From Laguncularia racemosa (taxonomy: Eukaryota > Streptophyta > Magnoliopsida > Myrtales > Combretaceae), in the NCBI GenBank assembly GCA_037954665.1, contig JBBMOL010000021.1:7316001-7380000 (forward strand): a DNA stretch of 64,000 bases, read 5' to 3'. The translations under genes were made by a program, and so were the position numbers. How positions within the stretch are numbered: position 1 is the stretch's first letter; each line of letters begins with the position of its first letter. The notes under the pieces are model-generated. The model was not told the DNA's origin, ran no database searches, and was given only the letters and a program-made list of their open reading frames with translations. Below are positions 10,577 through 21,539 of this stretch, piece after piece.

Positions 10577-13288
10577 ATGAACGTGACTAATGCCGCTGTT
10601 ACATTGATTGATGCTATATATAATGATCCTTATTATCTTTCTAGATCTCATCATCCTAGTATTATGATTACAAATCTTACTTTTAATGAAACGAATTTTT
10701 ATGGATGGAGTCATTCGATTAAGTTAGCGTTGGGAACAAAGACAAAATTAGGTTTTATTGATGGTTCTTATACAAAATCAAAGGGTAATGTGATTGAATC
10801 TTAGAAATGGATTAGGAATGATTTCAAAGGCATTTATGTATGCCAAATCAACTAAGGAGTTATGGGATGATATTTGTGAAATGTTTGAATTGACAAATGG
10901 TCATTTAGTGTACCCATTATGATATGAGATTTCAAATGAAAAACAAGGGAGTTCTAATGTTATGGTTTATTTCAATAAGCTCAAGAAATTATGGGATGAC
11001 ATGAATAGTCTCTGTGAGAATCTGGAGTGCACTTGTAGTGCTTATGAAAATTGTTGTTGTGATTTGAAGTTAAAAACTTCAAAACATTGAGAATAGAAAC
11101 AAGTTGATGCAATTCCTTATGAGATTAAATGATTCATACGATAATGTTCGAAGTTAAATCCTATTCATGGATCCTTTACCTACTATGAGTAAGGCATACT
11201 ACTTGATTTTTTAAGTTGAAAAACAAAAACAAATGAGTGAAGTTTTGAGAGGAAGTGAAGAAATTGGTGCTTGTTGTTTAGTTAAGAATCAAAAGAGAAA
11301 ATTATTTATTGATAAAAGGACAAGAAAGGGAAAGCACTTTCTATAAAGTTATTTTGCTGACATTGCAAGAAATATGGACATACTATTGACAAGTGCTTCA
11401 AGTTGATAAGATTTACCAGTTGGTACAAAGGATTAAAAGAAAGTAGAAGTGGTTTTCATGTGGTTGTGCAAGTTGAAATAAATTGTGGTGATATGAATAA
11501 TCCAATTGACTATCTTGTTACTAGACTTGTTGCTACTAACAATGATGATCATGATTTTGTTTCAAGGATCTACCAAGAAGAGGTCAAAACTTTAAAAGAC
11601 ACACAATTATAAGAGAAGCAATAGGATCAAGGAGTTGTGAATTGCAAGTAATACTCTTTCCTTAGTATCAAATTTCGATGGTAATGCAAGTAAATAGATC
11701 TTGGATACAAGAGCATTAGATCATATTATTCCTTTCCCTCACCTATTGCATGATAAACAAACATTACAAGAACCTATCGAAATAAAATCACTTGATGGAC
11801 ATGTTAAATTGGTTAGCATTGTTGGAAATGTTCTAATTCATGACCAAATCTTGCTAAAAATGTTCTTTTGGAACTTGATTTTTCATTTCAATCTCTTGTC
11901 CATCAGTCGGTTACTTGAGCATGATCGCTTGCCATTTTCAATCCTAAAACTTGCTTCTTTCAAGACCAAAACTCTAGACAAACTATTGCATATGTTGATG
12001 CTATTTTAAGGCTATATGTACTGAAGCCTAACTCAACTATAGTCTTTCTAATAATTTGTCTATTAGCTCAAATTATGATGTAATCAATACTTGTGATAAT
12101 GTAGTTTCTCTCAATAATCAAATGCCTTTAGACCTTCTTCATAAGAGGGTAAGGCATATTTCACTTTTGTCCTTGTTACATTTAGTTAGTTACAAATATT
12201 GGAAAGACTCCAGATTTGTTTTTGATACTTGCATGCTTACCAACTTTCATAGATTACCATTTAACTCTAGTTCTTTTTGTTCATCCTATCCTTTTGAATT
12301 GCTACATATGGATATATAGGGACCTCACAATGTACCTTCTATTTCTAGAGAAAAGAATTTTCCTTACATTAGTGGATGATATGACTAGGTGTACCTACAC
12401 TTTTTTTATGAAACATAGATCTTAAACCTTTTCCATATTAACAAAATTTCTTGCTTTTGTGAAAAATCATTTCAATTCAACTCTTAAATTCATTTGTATA
12501 GATAATGGGAGTAAGATTCTTTCAAATGATTCTTAAAAGTTGCTTAACAAACTTGGCATACTCCACTAAAGGAGTGTCATTTAGACTCCTCAACAAAATG
12601 GAGTAGTTAAAATATATGTATATATAGACATCTCTTAGATATAGCAAGGGCAATAAGACTTCATGCTAACCATTTTAAACAATTTTGAGGTAAATGTCTT
12701 TTAACGACTACCACACTTATAAATAAGATGTCGTCATAATCATTGAATCAGAAAAATCCCTATCAACTACTATATCATAAACTACCTTCATATCATGCTC
12801 TTAATGTCATTGGTTACTTATGTTATGCAGCCACTATTTGTGTTTCTAAGGGTAAATTTGATCCTAGAAGTAGACATTATGTATTCCCAAGATATCCATA
12901 TGGAAAAAGGGGTTATAAATTGTATGATTTGGATACTCATCAGACTTTTGTCAATTGAGATGTCTTATTCTATAAGGAGAAAGGAATGGGTTGCTTGTTT
13001 GGTGAGCCGTAGTAATTTACCTTGTTGGGTCAATTATCCCCATGGTGAAGGCCAAGCCTATCCTTAACAGGTGACCTATTGTGCGACAGCTTCCTACTAG
13101 GTTTAAAGATTAGGTTTGCAAGTCAGGTTGTAGCTATGGTAGCCTCCTAGTTAATAATCTTAACCAACTTCTCCTAGTACTATTGGAGTAGGAAGAAAGG
13201 GGACTAATGGTGAATCCCCTAAATAGTAGCATTGAAGGCAATGCTAATGTCGAGATTGAGAATCTCAATCATTACTTTAGTGAATTGC
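10577..13288 (+). pseudogene. Decayed Ty1/copia gag-protease-integrase region
   Basis: The gag N-terminus reads LTFNETNFYGWSHSIKLAL and IDGSYTKSKGNV (10577-10804), typical of copia Gag. A zinc knuckle follows at about 11355-11402, CxHCKKYGHTIDKCF, where the second position after the first Cys is a stop. The protease region (about 11701-12009) has DTRALDHI where DTGAT(D/S)H is expected. A GAG-pre-integrase block (LDLLHKRVRHIS, about 12124) and integrase fragments follow, ending GYKLYDLDTHQTFVN and FYKEK (about 12915-12980). The linker PIVRQLPTRFKD (about 13075) is also visible. Many stops and shifts make it dead. Reverse transcriptase is absent: the sequence ends near the hAT MITE at 13297 and a gypsy gag follows. 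Confidence 0.8.
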
Positions 13289-13296
13289 ACTATATA

Positions 13297-13807
13297 TAGA
13301 GCCGGGAATGTAAGGCAGATTGGCCCGTAGAGCCTGCAAAAATTTTAAGGGGCAGGCTAAAAATTTTGGCCTGCGAAAGCAGCAGGTCATTTTAGCCTAT
13401 GCCCCTCAAATTAGTTTACTAAATTGTCCAATACCAACAGTAAAATTAAAAGTAAAGTAAGTAAAAAAAAACTAAAAGACAAAAGTAACAACTAAAAAGG
13501 AGATGTAACACACAAACACAATACAAAACTTCTATACTCAAATTGTGATTTCGTACGTAGTTACCGTCATTAGAATATGGAAGAAAAAAAAAGTTTGACA
13601 TTACCTTAGAGTTAAACAAATTGAATGGTTACGAAAAGAAAATGAGAAACGATAAATAAAAAAAAAGAGTCAATGATGAAAATAATGTTTTTATTTTGTA
13701 AAAAAAAAAAAAAGAAAAAACTCTATGCGGGGCGGGTCGAATTTTTGGACCCGCAACATGTGTGGGCTAACGCAAGCCGGGCCGTTTAGTCCACTTTCCC
13801 AACTCTA
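13297..13807. mobile_element. hAT-type MITE with perfect 8-bp target duplication
   Basis: The left end is TAGAGCCGGGAATGT and the reverse complement of the right end is TAGAGTTGGGAAAGT. ACTATATA occurs exactly on both sides (13289-13296 and 13808-13815), the 8-bp duplication expected of hAT transposition. Subterminal regions are rich in GGCCCG and GCCGGGCCG words, as in plant hAT elements, while the middle is A-rich and non-coding. The 511 bp encode no transposase. It inserted at the edge of the copia remnant. Confidence 0.85.
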
Positions 13808-13815
13808 ACTATATA

Positions 13816-14580
13816 TGCATGTAAAGTTTTGGTAGGGCCTTACCTGTTGAGTTTGAGAAAGGAACTATACTTCTCTAATTGCTTGATTATGGCAAAGTGT
13901 TGATAGAAGGCCTTGCTAAGCTCTTTGAAGTTAGATATGTTGTTAGACTCTAGGCCCCTGTACCACAACTAAGCAACTTTCTTAAGGTTGCCTGTGAAAG
14001 CTTTGCATGTGATGGCTTCCGAGACATTGAGCAAGCACATTTGTAGGCTATAATCACTAGGGTGCTCATTTGGATCAATGGTGCCATCATAAAACTCCAA
14101 CTATGGTATCTTGATGTGGTGAGATAGAATCTTTTCTCGAATTTCTTTAGTGAAGGGGGACTAGTCCAAACTAAACAAGTCCTAAGGATCATTCTACTTG
14201 CTCCCCTTAATGTCTAAAAGCTACTTTATGAGTGTTTCAATTTCCTTCATGGATGTACTTCCTAGCACTCGGTGAAAGTGTGCTTCGAAAGGTCGACTAC
14301 TCTTTTTATAAATACATGCCCTTAAGAGGGGAAGCACTAGATTCAAGTAGGGGAGCGATCCCTTTTGGGTGGGGACTATGAGCTCCAACTATGAGAGAGT
14401 TATTCGTAGTCCTTAACCTCTTGGTCATCAAGTTACTCCTACATATTTTATGCTTAATGGAGTTATTGGATCTTGTTGTTAAGGTTGTTGTTGTTTGCTT
14501 AGAGCATGCTCAAATGCTATTCTAGTTGACTAAATTGCTCCCTGAGCTACATATACCCTATAGGTTAGGGTAACGGCTCG
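13816..14580 (-). pseudogene. Ty3/gypsy gag remnant
   Basis: The minus strand encodes a recognisable plant Ty3/gypsy Gag order: MKEIETLIK near 14240, SPFTKEIREKILSHHIKIP, LEFYDGTIDPNEHPSDYSLQ (about 14050-14110), ITCKAFTGNLKKVA, LWYRGLESNNISNFKELSKAF and YQHFAIIKQLEKYSSFLN toward 13840. Stops break the frame at several points. This is the FDGTTDPxxHLxxY type Gag of large gypsy elements. The junction with the copia remnant and the MITE lies at 13816-13830. No pol sequence is visible beside it. Confidence 0.7.
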
Positions 14581-17500
14581 TTGATTTTAGAAAGATGGAT
14601 GATCTAAGGTTAAGGGTTAATTCTTGTACTTTAAGGAATTATATATAAACATATGTGGGGTATTAAGCCCCACAATGGGTACTAAAATGTGGACATGCGA
14701 TCCTCACATGTTCTTCTTTGCTTAGTCTAGCTTCCTTGTGATTATTAGGCCCATAAGATGAATACACGTAAGCTAACAAATGGTGTTAGAGGAGATTCCG
14801 GAGTTGTCATTCTAATGCCTAAGTCAATCATTTGTAAGGGTGTAGAAAGATCATGATGACAACATTCAAAGAGAGAAAGTGTGTTGTCTTTAACTTTCAC
14901 TTACTTATTCAGGACAGGTGCTTAACTTATATGGGCTTCCATGGATGGGCATCCGATTGACTTTTATGCATGCTCTCGAGCCCATAGGCATCAAGTACCA
15001 TTGATTGCGTTTGACGTTTGGTGGGCTCCTCAAGCATTATGGTCAATCATGGCTCTTTAGCTATCTAGTGAAGATGTGACTCCTTTGGTAGCCTACCTCT
15101 TTGCTAGAGAGACAAGTGTAGGTCGGATTGAGAGCTTCTAGGTTAAGGTAAAGTGGGCATTTTAATGTGTTGAAGGCTCAATTAGAAATGGCTATTAAAA
15201 AAAATATATATATCATTATAAAAATTTATGTCTTATGCTATACAAATTAAATATAATATAAAAAAATTATACTATATTATTCTTCTTATATAATACTGCC
15301 ATATTCTCTTTATATCATACGATTTTGTTAACTAAATGCTATTTTGGAAACTAGAAAGTAAGAAATTAACTCTTTTATCACAATTCAGATTTAAGTATTT
15401 CTGTCTACTTTCGTCACCATAATATCACCATGCCATTGATTCATTATCTTTTGATCATTTGTTGATGGACGTGGAGTCAAAAAAAGTGTATCTTGGAGGA
15501 TCTCCTATTGCCATTATCACAATTCCTTAATGTGTCACCAGCTCCACACCACTAACCACTCTTAACGTAGCTTAAAAGGTGTCACTTCGATTAATAAATC
15601 GTAGCGTGATCAGATGGTCCAATTATTTAGTCTCCAGCTTAAAGAAACGGAGGCCTTGGCTGCAGCGGCATTGGAAGAGGACATGATGAACCATGGAGGT
15701 GTGGAGACTTCATTTCTACGCCCTATTGCACAATGGCATCACCAAAAACTTTGTCTCAAAATTCGGATGAAGTCAACTAATAATATTTTCTTAAATTATT
15801 AAAATACAATTTTCTCTAGTTCTTATTACTAAAATAAACCAAAAATATGACAACCAAACAATACTTAAAGTTATTGACAATCGAGGAATTCAGAGTACAT
15901 GTGAGATAATTAAATATAGTATTTTAATATTTGTTGGTATATGGGATCAACATGAATTGGTTTGAGATAACTAAATCTCAATTTGGATAAGATGAAATTG
16001 TGGCTAAATATTTTTGGTTGTATACGGTCAAATTTTTTACTTCATTTTTTGGTTTGCATATCAACTCAAGTCACTAAACAAAAAGCATTTAAATATTGGA
16101 CTAAAACTAGAAAATTTATACTCTCAATTTGGTAATATAAAAAAATTTATTTCACAATGTAAAATAAATATATTTTCAAAATTCCAAAAATAAATCTATA
16201 TCAAACTCCTATAATTTGCTATCCCAGCGTCCTAGATTTTAGGTACATCACAGTTACACCCCGAAGGCACAAGCCTGCACTAATATATCAAATATCATCA
16301 TTGAATTGTTTCTCCACTGAATTACAATTAAAATATCAGCCCCAAATCAACAAACCCTAATCACTAATTAAGCTAAGAATCAAAATCTATACGTAGCACC
16401 AAAAGGATTGGAAGCAATTCGATCAATGGTAAGTACATGTTCGTGAGCAGTCAGTTTGTCTAGCAATACCATATCGCTACTGATGAGACTGAGCTGAGCT
16501 ATATTGCTTGTGTTGACTACAATCTCTCGTTCACAGCATACCACATGGACAAAGGATAACTATGGAAAATGCTCCATGTGTCTTTTCAGCTATATAAAGA
16601 TAAGAGTGATCATTGTAGGCTTGTGTTTTTACATTCTGTTTTAGGGTTTATATTTCCAAAATTCAGTCACAAAAAGGACTTTGTTCATTTCTATTAGAAG
16701 AGTTGATAGAGACCAAGTTTGCCACTTGATGGCGTTATATATTCATGTGGCATATAAATCATGTTAGCCATTTTACTAAAATAAAGAAAATTGGAAAAAC
16801 ATAGCTGGGTCATTCTATGAAGCAGAAACAGAAATAAACTCAAAGAGTAACCCTCGAGTGATTTTGTTTTTTTTTTTTTTTTTTTTCCCGCACCAGCATG
16901 ACACGTTTAAAGACAATACGAGGCACGAGAAAGGCCAACCTGCCATCTCTTTCCAGCCCCAGTAAAAACCTACTTTTTTATGTTGTATGTATGGAAGGAA
17001 CACCCATGGGGGGTTAATTAAGCTACGCCTGCGTTCTTCATTGATCTTAAAATACTATCTCTTATAGTGTACTCACCCCTTTAAAATATAAAAGCAATCC
17101 CCCGATCCGAGTTGGCTATGCATATGCATATCTCTATGTGCTTTCATGTACACGCACCAAAATAATCTATGGTTTCATTTGCAATCCGTGCAATTCCCTC
17201 ACAGCAGCAGTCTTTGAGTTGAGTGCCCTGGTTCGTATCCAGTGGATGTACCGCCCCTAAAAAGGCTTGCTTACTTTTTCAATTTTATTTCCACTAGTAA
17301 AAGGGTGTGGACAAAATATGATCTTGCGATCTGATCTCAAATTTCCACTTTCCAGTTTTCATCACCCACTGAAAGATCAAGCAAATCCAATGCCCGCACC
17401 TTTTATAACCCCGACCCACCGGTTGTTAAGGTCGTTTGTAGTTTGTAGATGACACGCGACCCTTGAGAATCTTAAGGGTCTAGTTAGTTGATAATCATAA

Positions 17501-17694
17501 TGTTCCTTCAAATCTCTCAGATCTCAACCCCTTATTTTATATTCTCATAAAGTTAATTCATTTATAAATTAATCACAATATGCTAGTTTGGATATACTCT
17601 AACCAAATACTTTTACTACATATAAGAGCGACTACCCTAAAAAGTTAGTACCACTTTCCTCCTCCTATTTCAACCACTAGCCTAGCCCTAGCCC
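14581..17694. other. Intergenic sequence, partly old retrotransposon leader, no gene seen
   Basis: The stretch 14580-15180 has slightly higher GC and may be leader or LTR sequence of the adjacent gypsy remnant; I could not find a second copy. A 62-codon open frame at 15614-15802 has no recognisable family. From 15810 to 17690 the sequence is AT-rich with a T-run at about 16868-16886. Confidence 0.4.
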
Positions 17695-17698
17695 TATC

Positions 17699-17706
17699 CC
17701 TATAAA
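17699..17706 (+). promoter_or_regulatory. Probable TATA box of the C2-domain gene
   Basis: CCTATAAATT sits about 130 bp upstream of the ATG at 17832. A pyrimidine-rich leader (TTTCCTCTCTTTCTCCCTCTCTC) lies between them, common in plant 5' UTRs. Confidence 0.5.
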
Positions 17707-17831
17707 TTCATTTCAAATCCTAAAGCATTACTCATCCAAAATTCACAAATTTCATCTCCAAATCAATACGACACCAAACATATCCTTCCTTTATTTTTCC
17801 TCTCTTTCTCCCTCTCTCACTCTCTAGGTCA

Positions 17832-18464
17832 ATGGAAACATCCAAATTTTGTTGTTCATCGTTTACATGTGAATTGAGAATCATTCAAGCAAAAAACATG
17901 GAAGCATACTCCTTAGGGTGCTTTTTCATAAGGGTCTATCTTACTGCTGGTAATAACCAAAGCGTCCAACTTAACACCAAGGAGCTTCCACTAAACTCCG
18001 ATGATGTAGTTTGGAATGAATCATTCTCATTGGAGTGTACTGGCAGTGAGGACTCCATAAACAGCTTGAAGGAACAAACTATATGTTTCGAGCTTCGCCG
18101 GAGAAGAATCGCGTGGCCAACAATTCTAGGAAAAATCGGAGGGTCAAAATCAGAACTCTTGGGGAGAGCAGAAATTCCATGGAGAAAAGCTTTAGAGACT
18201 CCAGACATGGAAATAGAGAATTGGGTTAGCTTTGTTTTGAAAAATAAACATCTTGTTGAAGAAGCGAAGCCTCCTAAAGTGAAGGTAACCATGAAAGTGA
18301 AATTTCCAACCGTGGACGAAATGAAGAAAAGAAGAAGAGATACAAGGTTGAAGAAGTTGAAAGATTGTGGGTGCACAAAAGGTTCCATGTGCAACTGTAG
18401 TGATTATAATAATTATGATTATTACGATGTATTTGCACTAGGGGCTGCTTTGGAAGCCTTGTAG
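17832..18464 (+). CDS. C2-domain protein, SRC2-like, single exon
   Basis: This intact 210-residue frame starts at the first ATG after a pyrimidine-rich leader. Residues about 10-150 form a C2 domain: CELRIIQAKNME on strand 1, then FFIRVYLTAGNNQSVQLNT, WNESFSLEC (the conserved WNE(x)F block) and LLGRAEIPWRKALE, followed by ENWVSFVL. C2 domains bind membrane phospholipids, often with calcium, and small plant C2 proteins such as SRC2 and BAP act at membranes in stress and defence responses. The canonical calcium-binding Asp residues are not obvious here, so lipid binding may be calcium-independent. A basic segment (MKKRRRDTRLKKLKDCG, about 160-178) could be a second membrane or nuclear contact. 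A Cys cluster (CGCTKGSMCNC) and an acidic Tyr/Asn/Asp tail follow. No introns are needed. A 152-codon open frame on the opposite strand is a shadow. Confidence 0.8.
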   Translation: METSKFCCSSFTCELRIIQAKNMEAYSLGCFFIRVYLTAGNNQSVQLNTKELPLNSDDVVWNESFSLECTGSEDSINSLKEQTICFELRRRRIAWPTILGKIGGSKSELLGRAEIPWRKALETPDMEIENWVSFVLKNKHLVEEAKPPKVKVTMKVKFPTVDEMKKRRRDTRLKKLKDCGCTKGSMCNCSDYNNYDYYDVFALGAALEAL

Positions 18465-20896
18465 ACTCAGAATTGTCATGCACTAACATCAACTTGAATT
18501 GGTTTAATAATTAGTACGTTGCTCTTTTGTTTTATTATGCCTTCTCTACTTCTAATTAAGTTTAGTTGGGTAGCGCAACATGAGTTTGAAAAATTACCAT
18601 TTATGATATCACGTGTTAAAATTTTATTTATATCACTAATTAATTCATATAATATATTAGCATCATTAAAACTTTTCTTCATAAAAACGGCCAATGAATT
18701 GAGATCATAAAGTTTAGTTGAAATCGATCAATGTAAAATTTCAAGAAAGCACATTAGTTTTTAACTTAAAACTTCTTACTCTAGTCTGTAATAAAATTTT
18801 TATCTACATTATCTAATATAAAATTTTAGGGCTTGGAGCTATTGTATTTATATATTTACTCATTATTCCTTCTCCTTGTCCTACATGTCGAAGCAATTTA
18901 TTTCTGGATTATATTACATGCTGTACAAGTTGAGAAGCACTAGAATCCTTATGTCATGTTTAATGAAGAATTTTTAATGATTTCTTCATGGTCATCAATT
19001 TAATGATCAATAACTAAAGGGTAGTGTAGAGTGAGATTTCCTATTTTACCCATCTTATACATGTTTATCCTGCGAATTCGAGTGGCTTATAAGCTTGCTA
19101 GATGGGATGAAAAATAAAAATACTGATATCACATCATCGTAATGGTCTCAACCTTCTAAAGTGAACAACTAAAATAGCTATTGATAGTTCTAAAATTATC
19201 TAAATAGCTATAATTATCCACTGTAAAAGGATGTTGTTATTTAATATATATATATATATTTCAATATACTAACCTCTTTCATAAACCATCTAAATTAGGA
19301 ATGTGAAAATTACACATTTCCTTGTTAATTATAGTTAAAAGGTGCTTGCTAAAGACTCGTCAATAACATCCCTCTATGCAGAGGATAATTACATGATATA
19401 TAAGGCTTCTATGTCCGATCTCACCAACATACTGCTATGTAGGCTCGGTTTTCTTCTTCATTCTTATTTTTCATGTGCCTTTTAACCATAATATAACATT
19501 ATTAATTGCATAGATCATAAGTTCGTTTTCGATTGCTTGTTCAGATAAGCACATTAGGTGCAGGAAACAAATTACTGAAACTCTCCGTTATAGTAAACTG
19601 ACCGGTTAAAAAGGTGTACATTTGCCATTTTGTAGTATTTAATTATGTGAGGCAAGAATTTGCTATTTGCTAAGTAAAATTAGGTGTCTTTGTTTCGTCA
19701 AATACGTTTTCTATGATTTTTTTTTTTTTATGTTTGATAAAATTATTAAATATTATTAACTTTTAGCGATGGCTAATGATGAATGATGAAAGTTGTAACC
19801 AATGCCTAGAGGTGATAGTCAATCATCACGAAACATATTAATAAAAAATGAGAAAAAATGAGATCTGTTTTTATATGAAGAAATCATTTTCCTCATTTTT
19901 TATTAATATTTTCCATAACTACTGATCATCGACACTAGTGATTAACTACTACCATCACTTTTCATCACCATTATCACTATAAATCACTAATATTTGCAAC
20001 CACTTTGGAACTACTACCGAAAACATTTGATTGTTACAAGCTATTGAAATAATTATTTGAAAAGTCCAAAAAATCTTTTACACAAAACACACCCGAGCCT
20101 TTGAAAAGTTTATGAGTATTGCTAGACTTTGTTTGGAAACCTTGTTATGACAAACAAAATGACATAGCTGCATACCAAATTCAAAATGTTGTGGTTCAAA
20201 CTCAAATAAGAATGAAAGATTTCAATAGTGTATAGAGAAGATGAACAATGATGTCATTACCCTATTATAATAACTCTATTTTATGTCCCTAATATAGCAC
20301 ATTAACTACCAAAGTAAATGTTGATATAGCTTGTGTAGCAAGAGAATAAAGACAAATGACATTATAACTCTGAAGAATAATAAAAATTTACCAACCTAAC
20401 CCTATTACCTATACTTTGAATAAAATAATAGAATGTTTTTCCCATGATAGAATCTACTCATACTAGAAATGCTAAATCCACATACTATAGTGAAACCTTA
20501 GAAAGCTACCCAAATTGAAGACATACCCAAAACCCTAATTCCATCAAAATCCTAAGATATGGACATTCCAGTTAATATGCACACACAAAATATAATTGCT
20601 TTTCTTTATGGCATTCAACTCAATTGTCATTGAACTTTGATCTTTGATCTTTGCCCAAATTAATACCCCATGCTAAGAGATGTATGCTTGAATCTAGTTA
20701 CAAAGTTCCAAAATAACCTCATTTACATGACTAGACATTATCAAAACAACCTACTTGAAGAGTTTGCAGTGCCCCTATCCTCTATGATGAGGACAATTGT
20801 GCAACCTTCTTCTCAAGATTTATTTGTCCAATTAGTCTACAGAGAGAGAGAAAGCAATGTTTTCCAACACTCGCACCCCTACACCATTGATGGAGT
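18465..20896. other. Intergenic sequence with a foldback, no gene seen
   Basis: The sequence is AT-rich. A TA microsatellite lies at about 19241-19258, and a hairpin-forming inverted repeat at 19837-19907 is listed separately. The open frame at 20670-20933 has no recognisable family and runs into hAT-like terminal sequence. Confidence 0.4.
19837..19907. repeat. Hairpin-forming inverted repeat, possible core of a foldback MITE
   Basis: ATTAATAAAAAATGAG (19837-19852) and its exact reverse complement (19892-19907) are separated by 39 bp, and pairing continues inward for about eight more bases. Weaker inverted similarity extends outward to about 19680 and 20095 (GGTGTCTTTGTTT on the left; the reverse complement of the right side reads GGGTGTGTTTTGT). 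I could not fix a target duplication. Confidence 0.45.
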
Positions 20897-21010
20897 TAAA
20901 CCTGGGAAAGGGCTGACCTGGCCCATGAATTGATTCATGGCTCGGGAAATGATGAACCGGGCCTCGATTGGGGTACCTTGATTTAGGCTCGTGAACTAGT
21001 TCTTTGCCTT
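20897..21010. other. hAT-like terminal or subterminal sequence
   Basis: TAAACCTGGGAAAGGGCTG is close to hAT ends such as TAGAGCTGGCAAACGGGC and is followed by CCTGGCCCATGAA and AACCGGGCC words. It may be the downstream end of the decayed hAT element at 21540-23650. No matching right end or 8-bp duplication was found. Confidence 0.35.
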
Positions 21011-21539
21011 TTTTTTTCTTTTCACTCTACTCTTAATGAACCGATTCAATAATTTTGCAATTTTTTTACATGAAATAGTAATCCACCATTTTTTTTAATT
21101 TTTAATTGGAAGTAATAACGATGAACCGTTGTCCAATTTTATCATGTGTTGAAAAATAATATTTTTACTTTATTAGTTAGTGGCAAACCCCATATGCGAA
21201 GGGAGGATGCTAACCCCAAATTTTATTAATTAATTAAAGAAATTACAGAAAGAGATGAGGACATTTTGCCTTACCTCTTGTACATAATACTTAAACCCTA
21301 CAAGTGTATGACAAAAATAAATAAATGAGTACTACTCTTTTTATAAATTATCTCTAATATATTGTGAAAAAAATAAATAAATAAATAAGGCAATACTACT
21401 ATCCTTACAAATTAATTTTGCCTACATTAGAATTGCATAATGAAAATAAATATTATTTAACTAGTTGCGTCTTGCATGAGATTTGGAGTTTAGCTAAGGA
21501 AAATTCCCCTTAATAGGACAAAGTTATTAAAGTATCCAT

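Noticed and set aside
15614..15802. 62-codon open frame starting MVQLFSLQLKETEALAAAAL
   Set aside because: No recognisable family and no splice or promoter context; left as intergenic.
17225..17260. tRNA-like word GGTTCGTATCC
   Set aside because: No acceptor stem, A box or anticodon arm can be built around it.
17936..18394. 152-codon open frame antisense to the C2-domain gene
   Set aside because: It is the shadow of the intact C2 frame, with no domain and no promoter or leader of its own.
20871..20884. CACTCGCACCCCTA as a possible right end of a hAT element
   Set aside because: No matching left end or 8-bp duplication was found in the 2 kb to its left.
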